A stretch of DNA of 64,000 bases from Latrodectus hesperus (GCA_037975125.1 JAJQOW010000020.1:1364411-1428410); one strand, 5' to 3'; counted from the first letter of the stretch, positions 50,096 to 63,262 are shown. The notes: generated by a model from the sequence alone, not told the origin. Numbers and translations are program-made.

Positions 50096-50929
50096 AACCA
50101 GATAGTAATAAGATCTTTTACCCTCAATATATTCGGACTTTTGGCGTGCTTAAGGAAAGGAAGATCTCGAAGAAGTAATCATGGGATCGTGCATCACAAA
50201 TACCACTTCGTGCGTCCAACGACGAACGTACAAACGTAAAATATTGAGACTGTGGCGATCCGCGAAGAGGAAGAATGAAAACCAAAGGCACTGATCACCC
50301 ACTCTCTACTTTCATGTCTATGTGATGCAAAACATTAGAATAACGAAATTAATTCGAGACTATTCTTTAGACAATCGCTGTAATGTGGCAGCCGAAAACA
50401 TTTTTTTTTCCTTTTCGACACAACTTTATCTTTAAAAACCTGAAACTCACGTGAATGCAGCAGTTGTTCCATGAATTAATTATTCCGATGGAGTTTTTTT
50501 TAACAATGCACAGCGTATATTTTAAAATTTTTTTGGTTCCACACAACAGTTAAAGCTTGTGAATTTAACAGCAATGAGCTTAAAGCATTTTTCAGCTTGA
50601 AATTATATCTTACAACTTTTTAGAATGTGGTAATATGGAGCTTTTTAAAAGGTTTTGCAATGAGAAATGTAGTCACCATTATAACACCTCTTTTATCGTA
50701 TTGATATGCGGTAGTTAATAAGGAGGAAAATCTAATGGTAGATCTTGTGATGCGTAAAATTGTTAACCGTTTTTTGCTTGTTTATTTCTTATGATGTGCT
50801 TATATTTTATATAAAAAAACAAGTACATCAGAATATAATGTATAATTTGAATGTAATCACACCACCTTCTTGCTTTAATCTGCGTTTAATCTGATAGCTT
50901 TTAAAATTTAATGAAACGTATTTAAGCTT
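50096..50929. other. Non-coding sequence
   Basis: Nothing recognised. Confidence 0.35.
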
Positions 50930-51185
50930 ACAATGATTTCATTTATTGAGTCTGATAAACTGTAAGTTGCCTGTGAAAAAAAAATCTAGTATGCACAGTT
51001 AATGATGTGAAAAGTGGAAATGTTATTTTTTTACAAATATTGATAAAATTTTAGTTTATAATGAATGCATTTATTGAGTCTAATAAATTATAAGTTGCTG
51101 TTATAAAAAAGATTTTAAATGCGCAGTTATTGATGTAAAAAGGGGAAATATTTGTTTACAAACATTAGTAAAATGATTCGAACAA
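50930..51185 (+). repeat. Tandem duplication, 128-bp unit
   Basis: ATTTATTGAGTCTGATAAAC at 50941 recurs as ATTTATTGAGTCTAATAAAT at 51069. Matching TATAAGTTGC, CAGTTA-TGATGT and GGAAAT segments follow in both. Confidence 0.8.
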
Positions 51186-51689
51186 AATAATTAAAATGAG
51201 CTACAAATTGTACAGAATTTGCTGTAGAAGATAGTTAATAATTTTCATTTTTCTCTTTTCCATATGCGTATCCAGCATAAAAAATGAGGTTGTGTCTATT
51301 GGCATAAAAAATACATTTGTTTATGGTCCATTTTAATTTTTAAATTTTATTCAGTTTCAGTTTTTTTATAGTCCACACAATTAATAAGAAAGTCGGTTAG
51401 GTGTAGCCAAATAATTGATTATATTAATTTAATCTTATGATAGCTTATAAAACTTTAAGTAATTTAAAAAAATAATAGACATTATAGAAAAATATCTAAA
51501 ACCTTCGATTAAACTATGTAATTTCTAATTACTACACTTCTCAAATTAACAAGAGAGAAAAATGTTAAATTTCAAGTACATTCAATATTTAAAATGAATG
51601 GAACAATTTAATATAATATAGTATAATTGCCAAAATGTAAAAACGAAACGTCACACAGAGTTATATCAAAATATAATTAACATAGGGAT
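51186..51689. other. AT-rich non-coding sequence
   Basis: Nothing recognised. Confidence 0.4.
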
Positions 51690-51965
51690 TTTGATCTCGT
51701 TATCGGAAGGCAGTGAGTTCGAATCTCGACCCATTCAATCGAAGGTGCGTCGTGTTCGCTCATGGCAGCTGAGGCACTTTAAATATGCCATGGTCGCCAT
51801 GCCCTCCATGTCAACCTCTGGGGGTGGCCTTACTGGTCTTCTGCTTGCTCCCTGCTTCTAAATGACGAAGAGTTTGCGATGGCACACCCCCTGGGCGCTT
51901 CATTGCGTGTGATGCCGTCACTTGTGGTGCCGAAAGGGGGAAAACCCGAGCAGCCAGACAACAAC
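51690..51965 (+). repeat. tRNA-derived SINE, family B
   Basis: TCTCGTTATCGGAAGGCAGT, B box GAGTTCGAATCTCGACCC, GTGTTCGCTCATGGCAGC, CTCTGGGGGTGGCC and GATGGCACACCCCCTGGGCG, ending CAGCCAGACAACAACATAAA. A closer match to 3335-3600 than to the other copies. Confidence 0.75.
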
Positions 51966-52105
51966 ATAAATTATATTTAATGATAATGTAATTTTTAAAT
52001 TTATTTGAATTAACTATCGGAATTATGATTTCTAAACGCGTTTTAATTACAAAATGCAACATATCATTTTACTTTATAAATTTAATATAAATTACAAATT
52101 TGAAA

Positions 52106-52624
52106 CACATTAATCCCCCAATAACACGGTTCTCTTATAACGCGTTTTCGTATTTCGCAATGTCATGTCCCTCGTACAACATGCGCTGCCCCCATAAAAA
52201 GCGGGGGAGGGGGTGGACTCTCATTCATATGTTTCAGAACTGCGAATTTATACAGTTCAGAATTATTTCGCGTATGTTCGCACATTGTGTCAATTGTGTT
52301 CGTATAAAATTTAATTAAATTGTTTTATTATTATTTTTTTTGGAATGATTTGATTTCTTTGAAATTTACTGTCACATATGTATAAATTTTATTTAAAATA
52401 TTCTTAGTTCGATTTTAATAAAACGTTCATATATCGTTCATAACATAATTTTTTCTTAGTATTTGATTTAAACCTCTTTTAACGAGAAAAGTTAAACTTG
52501 AAACATTTGCACGTAACGCGTTGTACGAGGTCACACGAGCGCGTTTGACGAGAATGCTCGCGCACAACGCGTTTTCCTGTCACGCGGGATTAAAATATAC
52601 CGTGTCATAGCAGGGGGGTCGCTG
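52106..52624. mobile_element. Pogo/Tigger-like non-autonomous DNA element, copy 1
   Basis: Ends TAATCCCCCAATAACACGG at the left and, inverted, CAGCGACCCCCCTGCTATGA at the right next to TA. Subterminal AACGCGTT repeats and GCGCGTTTGACGAGAATGCT are shared with 59581-60338 in inverted orientation. Terminal CAGT-CCCC followed by AACACGG resembles pogo/Tigger termini; this assignment is from general knowledge of those families. No transposase. Confidence 0.6.
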
Positions 52625-53391
52625 TATATCAACTATTTATTTCAATTAAAATGTCACAAAGTAGCCAGTACTAAATAAATCAATTTAATATCGAAAATCT
52701 TTCATTTTGGAGCTTTCAGTTTTGATAATACCTTCCATATGAAACGATACCTCAAGCTAAATGTGAGAATCAGCTGGTCTCTGGTTATAAATGACGAAGG
52801 TTCTACACCCTTCGCAGCTGCTAAAACGCCCCACAATGTGAATTGGCTTCAGTTCTGTCTCTTGCTGGTCAAGTATTGGCAAGAAAAAAATGTGCGCGAT
52901 GTTTGGAGAGCTGCCTTCAAATTTGGCAGAATTTGTGGCGACAATCTTGTAAGTGGGGATAATCAACTGCACCTCCTTTTAATACTAAAGATAAGTTGTA
53001 CAAAAGTAATTTTAGGGTAATTTAATTCCTTTTTTCTTCTTTTAAGACAAAAAATGTCACTTATTTATACATAATTTTCAATCATTTATTTTGGAAATTA
53101 CGTTTATATCATTTGTTTATAAATTCCGATTCTATAAATCTGCAGCTTGCTAATAATTTATACCTTATGCTACAAATTAATGATTTTAGTTTCTGTTTTA
53201 ATGGCCCTTGATTTATTGCATACAAGAATCGTCAAATTTTCTTAGTAGTATTTTATTAAAAAAATTTTCTTTGATAAATATTAAGACAACTCATAAAAAG
53301 AAAGTTCTGAAATAACAAAATAAACTGCTAAAATTATAACAAATTGTTCAATCCCATCATCAGACTATAAACATTTCAAAATTCAATTCAG

Positions 53392-53427
<36 letters not shown>

Positions 53428-54296
53428 ACGGAACTGTGGGAAGATAAAAAATTATCTATTGTGGCGACACCTATTATCTACATTTATTATTAAAATATGA
53501 AACTTCTGTACTTTGTAAATTTTTCTAAAATCGCAGTACTTGGAAGTATGGGAATGCTCGTATATTCTCTTAAATGTTATAGTTTATAGCACTAATTTTA
53601 GAAACAGAAAGTTATTTTTCAAAAATTTCAATTTTTACTCTTTTTACTTTGTGTTGTAACATGTAAATTAAATAACTGATATTAGATAAATTCTTAAAGA
53701 AATTTGTTTCCGATACTAATAATCTAACTACAAACATTTCAATTTACCCAGAAATCACGTATTTCATATTGAAAATTACGTTATTAAAATACTTAATTTT
53801 ATTTGATTACTTATTACTTAAAAATTATTTATTTTGTATTTTTCTTACATAATATATAGCAATTAACATATCTATGTTTATCATGTAAGAAAAATAAAAT
53901 TAAGTAAATGCGTATTTCATTCTTAAGATTAGAAAATTCGAAAACGAGAAAGATGAACTTCTCTTATTTTTTAATTACAATAGTAATTATGAAACATCAA
54001 TATAAATTTCTGAAGTCAATATATCATATAATTGAATAATTAAATTTTTTCAAATGGAATAATAAGTTCATTTTTTTTTTTGCTTACAAATGATACATGA
54101 ATAAGATATATATGTTATAAAAATTTTTAAATTCATTAAAATTGTAGAAATATTATATATGTGTATAGGGAAGAGTGTGTGTCTGCATTTTCCATAGAAT
54201 CATAATTTGCAAATGAGTTTTCATCCAATATAAGCAAAACTCAGTCGATTGCAGAAAGGCACGTGACTGCCCAGACCACCCTATGCTCTCTGAGTT
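52625..54296. other. AT-rich non-coding sequence with a poly(A) run
   Basis: The open frame at 52739-53020 has no recognisable domain. A run of about 29 A lies at 53397-53425. Nothing else recognised. Confidence 0.4.
53397..53425 (+). repeat. Poly(A) run, about 29 bp
   Basis: Could be the tail of an old retroposed sequence, but no flanking duplication or body was identified. Confidence 0.85.
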
Positions 54297-54600
54297 CGTG
54301 GTGGCATTATCGGTTAGGGCGTCGCTCTCGTTATCTAAAGGCAGTGAATTCGAATGCCGATCACACCAAATATCCGTTGTGTTCACTGACTGTGGCTGCT
54401 GCACGGGCGCAATGTCCTCCAAGTGAAATGATACCTCTGAGACCAAGTATTGGAGATGCTCCTGCTTCTCAATTGGCCAGAGATCCATTCATGCAACTGG
54501 TAGAGCTTCATCCTGGGTTAGGTACAAAGAAGCATGCCGATGCACTCACCGTGCAAATGCGTGCATGTCGTGCCTGCACAAAACGCCCCTGTCGCAGATA
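54297..54600 (+). repeat. Diverged tRNA-derived SINE, family B-like
   Basis: Head TGGCATTATCGGTTAGGGCG, then CTCTCGTTATCTAAAGGCAG and AATTCGAATGCCGATCAC in the B-box position. The body contains CTCCAAGTGAAATGATACC and is shared in part with 21845-22075. Confidence 0.6.
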
Positions 54601-54728
54601 TTGAAAACAGAGCACTGTTTTTTTAATATTTATCTTAAAAGGAAAATCTTCTGAAATGTAACATGCCAATAAATTAAGAAGAGGAAATTTACATAACGAG
54701 CATATCAAAAATCCTCTTTTAGTACTGA

Positions 54729-54736
<8 letters not shown>

Positions 54737-54795
<59 letters not shown>
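54737..54795. repeat. (TA)n microsatellite, left of mariner
   Basis: Alternating AT up to the left mariner terminus. Confidence 0.92.
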
Positions 54796-54799
<4 letters not shown>

Positions 54800-55683
54800 G
54801 TTGGTGCGTATGAAATGTCGGATTCTCTTTACATGCGGACGTTTTCCTCCCTGTTTTCGTTATACTTTTGTATTTGGCATAACCTCATTCATACTCGTAT
54901 TGTCCATTGCCAGAGACTCATTTCAGCAAAATAGGTTTTCTCGAAGGTCTTCCCTTTTTTATTTCTTTTGAGTTTATTGCCGATATGAATTCTGCCGACA
55001 TTCGCGTCATTTTCTTATATGAGTACAAACTTGGTAATAGTGCTGCAAAAGCTGCACGCAACATAAACCAAGCGTTTGGGGAGAATACGGTTAACGATCG
55101 GAAAGTGCAGCGTTGGTTCGAAAAATTTCGGACTGGCGATTTTTCACTGCAAAATGAGCCGCGCGGAAGACCCAAAACGTCTGTGAAGAATGATGACCTG
55201 AAGGCTCTAGCGGAAGCGGATCCAGCCGTATCCACGAGGGAACTTGCTATCAGGATGAAAGTTGACCATACAACGATATTGAGACACCTTTCTGAGATTG
55301 GCAAGGTTAAGAAGATGGACAAGTGGGTACCGCACGCACTGACAGAGCGAAATAAGCTGGATCGGTTAAACGTATGCTCATCATTGCAGCATCCACCCTA
55401 TTCACCGGATCTCTCGCCGACCAATTTTCATTTTTTCAAGCATTTAGAGCTGTTTTTAAGGGGCAAACACTATGAAAATGAAGACAGTCTAAAAAACTCG
55501 ATATTAGAGTTTATTAATTCTAAAGACCAACATTTTTTAAGACAGGCATCTACGCTTTAAAATCTCGTTGGGAGAAGTGTATTGAAGCGAATGGAGCATA
55601 CTTTGATTGAATAAACAGCTTTTGAAGAAAGATATGCAGTTTTATACAATCACTTAACAATCCGACATTTCATACGCACCAAC

Positions 55684-55687
<4 letters not shown>
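54796..55687 (+). mobile_element. Mariner element, internally deleted (892 bp)
   Basis: Inverted repeats of at least 29 bp, beginning TTAGGTTGGTGCGTATGAAA, are perfect mirror images at both ends. TA dinucleotides flank the element, which sits inside a (TA)n microsatellite. Autonomous mariners are about 1.3 kb, so roughly 400 bp are missing from the catalytic region. The termini and the N-terminal protein resemble the cecropia/mellifera group. Intact identical ends suggest mobility could have been supplied in trans. Confidence 0.92.
54985..55560 (+). pseudogene. Truncated mariner transposase (191 codons)
   Basis: Starts at ATG 54985 (MNSADIRVIFLYEYKLGNSA) rather than the earlier ATG at 54907, since mariner transposases begin just before this DNA-binding region. 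Residues 1-130 contain the two helix-turn-helix motifs, ending with STRELAIRMKVDHTTILRHL and KVKKMDKWVPHALTE. Near residue 134 (about 55387) the sequence jumps directly to HPPYSPDLSPTNFHFF, which carries the third catalytic Asp (55408-55410). The segments with the first two catalytic Asp residues are absent, so no catalysis is possible. One missing T in a T run near 55530 then shifts the frame; the family-typical SRWEKCIEANGAYFD end is still readable in another frame up to TGA 55608-55610. Confidence 0.88.

Positions 55688-55748
<61 letters not shown>
55688..55748. repeat. (TA)n microsatellite, right of mariner
   Basis: Continuation of the same microsatellite as on the left side of the mariner. 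Confidence 0.92.
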
Positions 55749-57197
<1,449 letters not shown>

Positions 57198-58159
57198 TAT
57201 GTGTATGTGTGTGAGAGAGTGTATTGCCTTATAGTGTGAAATCCGTTATTTCCTAGAATAACTAAGAGGCTTCCGAAATAACTAGACAAATCAGTTAAAG
57301 TGTATATGATTATTGAATTCTATGATTTAATATTTTAATCATCCGCAGTAAGTACACTTGATATTAAACATACATTTTTCCATAAAAGACCACGCAACAT
57401 TTAAAATATCCTTCTTATAGCACTCTAAAAAGTTTTAGATATCATAGAGTAACATAGGAAGAACACTTGAAAAAGTTGCAAAGAAGGATAGTTTTTGCCA
57501 TTACTTTCTAAATATTTTCCACTTCCACACTCGATTAGAGTCTAATCACTACTTTCAATGGAAAGAATTCTTTAGAAAATTGACATTATGTATGTTTATT
57601 AAAGAAAGGGATGCTTTGTGTTATCAATGCAGACAGGATTATTACCAGTTTCCAGACTTGGAACTCAACACTTCTGTGGGATGACTAAATACAGACGGCA
57701 CCAGATCTTAGAAATCATGTAGAACTGCCCTAAGGAGGAGTTCATCCAGGAAGACATTTTTAGCAGCCCGGCCATCGTAAGAAATTGACAGGCTGTTGAC
57801 GAATTTCCCTTTCGGAGAAATCTCTATAATGATAAAATTGTACACATTACCAACGCCTTGATTTTGGCACTTGGAGTGAAATTTGACTTACCTCAAACAG
57901 ACACGCGACACCAACCAACCAAAGAAACTGATATACATTTTCAAATATTCTATTGTGATAAGGGTCTTGTCATCTGTGTGCAACGCATCTAGGAATTACG
58001 CATACTGTTATCCTACATGCAAATGAGGCATTGAGGCCAATCATCTGTTCTGATACTGTTCGTTAATAAAATTGTGAAGTTATATGTTAATCATGTTTTA
58101 AAACACATTTTCAATGACAAACGTTATCAATAAGTTAAATACTCTTATTTTCCAAATAC
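57198..58159. other. Non-coding sequence
   Basis: A mixed-composition part at 57620-57960 may be older retrotransposon sequence, given the RNase H relic further right, but I see no readable domain. Confidence 0.35.
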
Positions 58160-58550
58160 TTCTACATAGTTCTTCTGTAAATCTGCCAAATGAACATTCT
58201 CGCTGTAAAAGAAGAACTAAACAGTGATTGTGTAAATATGCCACGCGAATCCGCCAAGTGAATATTCTTGCTGTCAAAGGAGTTCTAAACAGCGCTTGTG
58301 TAAATTTGCCAAGGGAATATTCTCTTTGTCCAGACAATTGCAAACAGTCTTGTCTAAACGTACCACGTGAATTCGAAAATTGAATATTCTCACTGTTCAG
58401 ATTATTCTAAACTCAGCTTGCTTAAACCTACCATGTGAATTCACCAAGTGAATATTCTTTTTATCCAGATTACACTAAACAGGGCTTGTCTAAATCTACC
58501 ATGAGCCTCCACCAAGTAAGTATTTTTGCTGTCTAGGTTATTCACCAAAC
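58160..58550 (+). repeat. Minisatellite, 68-bp unit, six copies
   Basis: Anchor AATATTCT (or ACATTCT, AGTATTTT) lies at 58193, 58261, 58316, 58383, 58451 and 58519, so spacings are 68, 55, 67, 68 and 68. The unit reads CCACGTGAATTCACCAAGTG, AATATTCT-GCTGTC, then ATTCTAAACAG-GCTTGTCTAAA. The short interval lacks the CCACG-GAATCCG block. Confidence 0.88.
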
Positions 58551-58602
58551 TACAACCTCTAACGTGTCCAATTGAAAACCCCAGCAAAACTTAATACCAT
58601 CC

Positions 58603-58900
58603 AAATTTAATGTTTTCACTGATGGGTCGAAGTTTGATTCGCACACAGGAGAAGTTTTTGTAGTCTTTGAAAACAATCAACAAACTCATCACTCTTTCCT
58701 TAAACTTAGCCGAGAAAACTCCATCTACCCAAACAACTATCTTCAAGACACAGTAACCATTGGATCAGACAGCCTATCTACCTTAATGGCAATAAACAAC
58801 TCCCACTCATAAATCATCCATCATCATATCAATCCTAAGTCAACACCAAAAAGTACCTAATTTCACTAAATTGGGTCTTATAACATCCCTGAAAGCATAT
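58603..58900 (+). pseudogene. LINE-type RNase H relic, N-terminal part
   Basis: The frame at 58606 reads FNVFTDGSKFDSHTGEVFVV and continues through HHSFLKLSRENSIY, SDSLSTLMAINNSHS to a stop at 58810, with SLNWV readable shortly after in another frame. TDGSK and SDS are the first and third parts of the RNase H active site in jockey-like LINEs; the region with the middle Glu (usually ExxAI) appears deleted after NSIY. Broken and too short to work. Confidence 0.65.
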
Positions 58901-59101
58901 TCTTAAAAGCATATTCTTATACTTTGAAAAGTTCTGGTGAGGAAAATGTCGAATTCTTTTGCAATATTGGCTCGAATCTTCTGACTTAAAATAAAACTCT
59001 CTGAAGGGTATATTGACAAGATGTCCAAAACTTCAAGATCACGGGACAATTTCCCAAACCAATTTTGTCTGTGTAGAGACGTACGGAGTATAAAAGTAGT
59101 A
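58901..59101. other. Non-coding sequence
   Basis: Possibly a further part of the same LINE relic; no readable domain. Confidence 0.3.
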
Positions 59102-59250
59102 GAATTAGGTAAATGTATGCAGAAATAATTTTTCTAAAAGGAATCTAACAAACACATCTTATGCTGGGCAATAGCATTTATTAAAATATTTTAAAATTAT
59201 ATCAATTAGATAGAATACATGATAAGAAAACAGCGACCAACTGGGTCGTT
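59102..59250. repeat. Dispersed repeat F, copy 2
   Basis: Matches 47846-47992 in order (GAATTAGGTAAATGTATGCA, GGAATCTAACA, ACATCTTATGC, ACCAACTGGG). Confidence 0.55.
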
Positions 59251-59580
59251 TGTGTTTCTATTCGGAAAGACCTCGTATAATATGAAAAAAAGCCATCTCT
59301 TTTGCGAACTCTTTCATAGCACGCATGCTTCCCATTTCGAGAAAAAGCAATTTTTTTGGCACTTGGTTATAAACACAACAATGTTACTCATATTAAATTC
59401 ATTTTTGTATGTTATCCCTCAGACCCTGTAGTATTCTTCTCAAGTATACGTGTAAGTGGACTTTATATAATAAAAATATTTTATATATACTGTGTGTGTG
59501 TTACAGTTATATTCAATACTTAATATTAAAACTATGTGACACTTACACCAACGCGATTATTTGCTTTCTGTGTGTATATA
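59251..59580. other. Non-coding sequence
   Basis: Short open frames only; nothing recognised. Confidence 0.35.
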
Positions 59581-60338
59581 CAGTAATCCCCCCGTAACAC
59601 GGCATAACAGTTCCGCGTTACAGGAAAACGCGTTGCGCGAGCATTCTCGTCAAACGCGCTCGTGTGACCTCGCGTTATGTACTCCCGTCGAACTGTTCTC
59701 GTGAAAGGGGCTTCCAATCGAATATTAAGGAAGAACTCTGTTATTGAGCGTGTTGTTAAAATCAAACTAGGAAATTAAAAAAAAAACTTATACAAATCCA
59801 ACTTAAAAACAGTTCATTTCAAATACATCAAATCATTCCAAAAGCAATTTTATTAATTGTTTATTCGCTGTCTGGACTATCTGAAAGAACGTTCTATCGA
59901 ATTCTTTTTTAGCAGAATGTTCAAAGGTCAATCATATAATTTAATTTAATGAAAACATAACTAACAAATGTGCAAATGTACGCGAAATTGTTTGTGAATC
60001 GTACAAATCGTTATGAATTTTGTGAAGCAGACACATTTCGTGGGGAATCCATGCATTATGTGCCGAGCTGGCAGCCGAATGGTTAGTGCTCTTGTCTTCA
60101 GTTCAACAGTTCGTGGGTTCGAATCCCACCTTGGGCAAGGATGTTTATAGTGGTTCGGAATCCACTTTAAACCGTAGGTCCCGGTCTAATTAGCCCTCGT
60201 GTGCAAAAAAGACCGTTGAGCGACAAGCAAGCAAACCATGCATTATGTGGGGGGGGAAGCACGTGTTATACGAGGGACGTGAAATCGCGTCCTATGAAAA
60301 CGCGTTATAAGAGCGCCTTGTTATAGGGGAGTGAGTGT
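59581..60338. mobile_element. Pogo/Tigger-like non-autonomous element, copy 2, split by a SINE
   Basis: Starts CAGTAATCCCCCCGTAACAC after TA (59579-59580) and ends near 60338 with CTTGTTATAGGGGAGTGAGTG. Without the SINE and one duplication copy it is about 570 bp, close to the 519 bp of copy 1, which it matches in inverted orientation (ACGCGTTGCGCGAGCATTCT, AAAACGCGTTATAAGAGCGC). Confidence 0.65.
60063..60235 (+). repeat. tRNA-derived SINE, family C, intact with 14-bp TSD
   Basis: Head CCGAGCTGGCAGCCGAATGG, B box GTGGGTTCGAATCCCACCTT, body GTTCGGAATCCACTTTAAAC and CGGTCTAATTAGCCCTCGTG, and a 3' end GACAAGCAAGCAAA. A perfect direct repeat CCATGCATTATGTG flanks it (60049-60062 and 60236-60249). 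This is the best preserved family C copy in the window. Confidence 0.9.
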
Positions 60339-61669
60339 CTTCACTTATGAACTAAGTAGACGATCGATAATTTTGTTCTTCATCTTCAACGAAGAAGCTT
60401 TGATTCTTTAATCGGTGTTCAGATCCCCACAAGATGCTCTTTCTTTATGTCAAGCAATTATTGTATGAAAATGCAACGAAATCTTTCATAGAAAACGGAT
60501 ACTCGTCTGGCTAATCATACGGCCTTAAGATTATCATTTCTTAGTGTAGTGATCTTCATTCTCCCACGCCTTGTGGTTTCTAAGAAATCATTTTTAGCTG
60601 TGTTATTTCTTTCTTGGGCGGAAAGCGATCACAAAGCAATAAGCCAAACCGAAAGTCAGACACCATTCGACGTGAAACTTTCTCTTTCGGAAAAAACATG
60701 AAGCAGTGAAATCACAATTAAAAATAATGTTTAAATGGATTTTGTTCACCAAAATTGCTTATCGATTCACTTAAAATTTAATAAAGGTAAAAGTTTCTGT
60801 ATTTATAAAAAACCTTCACAACATTTAGTAATTGTCACGCTCCAATTAAAGTGTAAGGACCGAAGTCACCAGAAGGGGGAGGTGACACTTTCGAGGGGGA
60901 TTGAAACATGACCGAGCACAAAAGGATCAACATGCCCAAAAGACTCATTTCACTTCAAATCAGTAGCGTCCAGTGAAGAAGGGGTCCACTCAGGTGTAGG
61001 ATTTAGGGATTAAAAATGACGAGGATTCATTTCACGATCTTCATTGTGGAATATTACCTGGTTTGTTTTTGTTTGTAAGAATCAAATAAAAAAGAAAAAA
61101 GGATAAAAAGAAAAGAAATATGGAAAATTTAATAAAATAAATTTTTTGTAAAATTTTTAAAACTATGTGGTGATTTTGTAAAATTCAGCAGAAATTGTCA
61201 ATCTCAATGTACTAATTTAGAATGATTGTGTAAAAAAATTTCAAATTTTCTTGCTTATAACAATACACATGCTTAAAAAAATGAATAGCAAACACAAATT
61301 ATGTATGCATTTAAAATTAACTAAAGAAATGTTGTATTAACAAAATTTGAACAACACTAGTGCTTAAACTATGTAGACACCTTATTTAAATACATTTTAT
61401 CGCTGGAATGTTTCACGTTTTACTATCACCAGCTTATTTTGCAATCAAATTTTGAAATAGTTTCGACTTATAATCGAAAAATTAAATTTCATAACAAACA
61501 TTCATAAAAAAATTTACAAAAATTATGAGTTAAAAGTATGAGACTTAAAGTATGTTCTATTCAATAACTATGTTCAAAAATAAATTTGACGATTTGTAAA
61601 ATTTTAAATATTGTAATTTTGGTTGACGTTGAATTATTGAGGAAATTAAAATCAATAATAATGTACATT
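60339..61669. other. Non-coding sequence, GC-richer at 60830-61050
   Basis: The island contains GGGGGAGGTGACACTTTCGA and is followed by strongly AT-rich DNA. No gene recognised. Confidence 0.35.
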
Positions 61670-61693
61670 TGTGTGTGTGTGTGTGTGTGTGTG
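61670..61693. repeat. (GT)12 microsatellite
   Basis: Pure GT run. Confidence 0.9.
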
Positions 61694-62149
61694 AATCTTT
61701 AACACAACAAAAGGTATTCTTAAACTTCCTCTGACAAAAATACTAAAATGCTAAAAATAGTTCCCAAGACTTTTTAAAAATTTTCTAAAACTTGAAGGAA
61801 AAGCGACAAACTTCAGAAAAATATAATAGTTCTAAATAATTTTTTTAAGGAAATTTTAAAAAAAGTAAAAATAACTATATTTTGAAATTCAAATAATTTC
61901 ATAATTGTCATTTAAATAATTTTAAATTCAAATAAAAAAATCATGATACGAAAATATGAATCGGGTCAATTTGGTTATCGAAAGTAAATCTGCAAAAAAA
62001 TTTTCATAAAAGAATATATTTATTTTATTCTAAAAATAAATAAATAAATAAATCCGGAAAGCAATATTTTTTATATTATGTTAAGCATTGAAACATTGCT
62101 TGGTTAATTTTGTTTCATTTAGCACTCGAGCCTTACTAAATGGCTGCCA
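61694..62149. other. AT-rich non-coding sequence
   Basis: Nothing recognised apart from a short AAATAAAT run at about 62030-62052. Confidence 0.4.
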
Positions 62150-62265
62150 AGGATCATAGAGCCAATCCTTTGATATCAAGCAGAGTCTAAGCCACGGGAA
62201 AGGGGAATTGAACCAGTGAGCTGTTGATTGTCAAAGCGCTGAGTATTCAGCGATCAGCAAGGCAA
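62150..62265 (-). repeat. tRNA-derived SINE fragment, minus strand
   Basis: On the minus strand GCCTTGCTGATCGCTGAATA is followed by CACTGGTTCAATTCCCCTTT (B box) and CCGTGGCTTAGACTC. Confidence 0.5.
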
Positions 62266-62334
62266 TTTATTATGCAATCGTTGTACTAATAATATTCGAC
62301 AATACAGCGACCGATGACCATTCTCATGTCCACA

Positions 62335-62580
62335 GGGCAACTTGCCTTCTTGGAGGAATCTTCACAAACAGTGGGCTGCATTCGTATGTTGGGAAAATGG
62401 AAACCCATGCACCCCGCACGACAGAGGTGCAAGTAGAAGCACAACACCCATCTCCCATTGCTCAACAGTGGCTGGGATCAAACCTGTGGCCTTATGTTCC
62501 GAAGAGGCCTGTCGTGTCTTCTTCGGAGCAAAAGGCCACGGGTTCGATACTAGCCATTATGAGCCCTTATTCATCATATT
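62335..62580 (+). repeat. GC-rich dispersed repeat, copy 2
   Basis: Related to 1515-1812 through CTTGCCTTCTTGG, CCCATGCACC and CTCAACAGTGGCTGGGAT. A B-box-like GGGTTCGATACTAGCC follows at about 62540, so the family may be a SINE or may have a SINE attached. Confidence 0.5.
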
Positions 62581-63199
62581 AATATGTTTAATTTGGACGC
62601 ACATAGGAATTAGGATAACTATAATGTTCAGTACATTTCACAAATTTCGTATTTCGACCTACACTGAATCTGGTTCCGTTTCTAAATTTTTATTCATTTA
62701 AGATATTGTCTAATTGAAATATTAGGTAAAAGGATCATTTTAAAGAAAGAAATTCCACAAGTTGTAAGTAAAAGATGTCGTAGTTCACGAGTTTCCCTAT
62801 TATATGACCCAATTGCCTGTTATTTTTACCCATGAATGCAATTTTAAATCCTTTTTATCACGAGTGGAATCAAGGAAAACAATCTATCCATGGAACCTGT
62901 AATTCTCATTACTTCTGTTGCAGTCAAAACAAAACCTCCTGCCATTGTTTCACCTTTTATCAAGCATATCGTCTTGTCAGGTGTCACATCCGAGCTTCAT
63001 AATAAGGCTTCAAGCGAAAACGCTTTGCTTGAAAATTCATTTCCGACAAGTGGTTCCCAATTCAATCATTTCATGACATTAATTTTTTTGTTATACATTT
63101 TAAGATTGGAACAGAAAAGGCAAAGATCAAACAGCTTATAAAATACATACGACATTCACCTGTATAATTTGTTTCAGCTGCCCTTCATGATCACGACAG
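62581..63199. other. Non-coding sequence
   Basis: The open frame at 62890-63141 has no recognisable domain. Confidence 0.35.
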
Positions 63200-63262
63200 A
63201 ATTTCAGTTAAGTTGGGATTCGAACTCACTACCTTTTGATAGTGAGAACAATGTTTTTTACA
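63200..63262 (-). repeat. SINE fragment, family B, minus strand
   Basis: CATTGTTCTCACTATCAAAA followed by GGTAGTGAGTTCGAATCCC on the minus strand matches the promoter region of the copy at 14345-14620. Confidence 0.55.

Noticed and set aside
52739..53020. 93-codon + strand open frame
   Set aside because: No recognisable domain, splice context or repeat support; length is within chance for this composition.
54918..55322. Minus-strand open frame of 134 codons in the mariner
   Set aside because: Antisense shadow of the transposase N-terminus, which is recognisable on the + strand.
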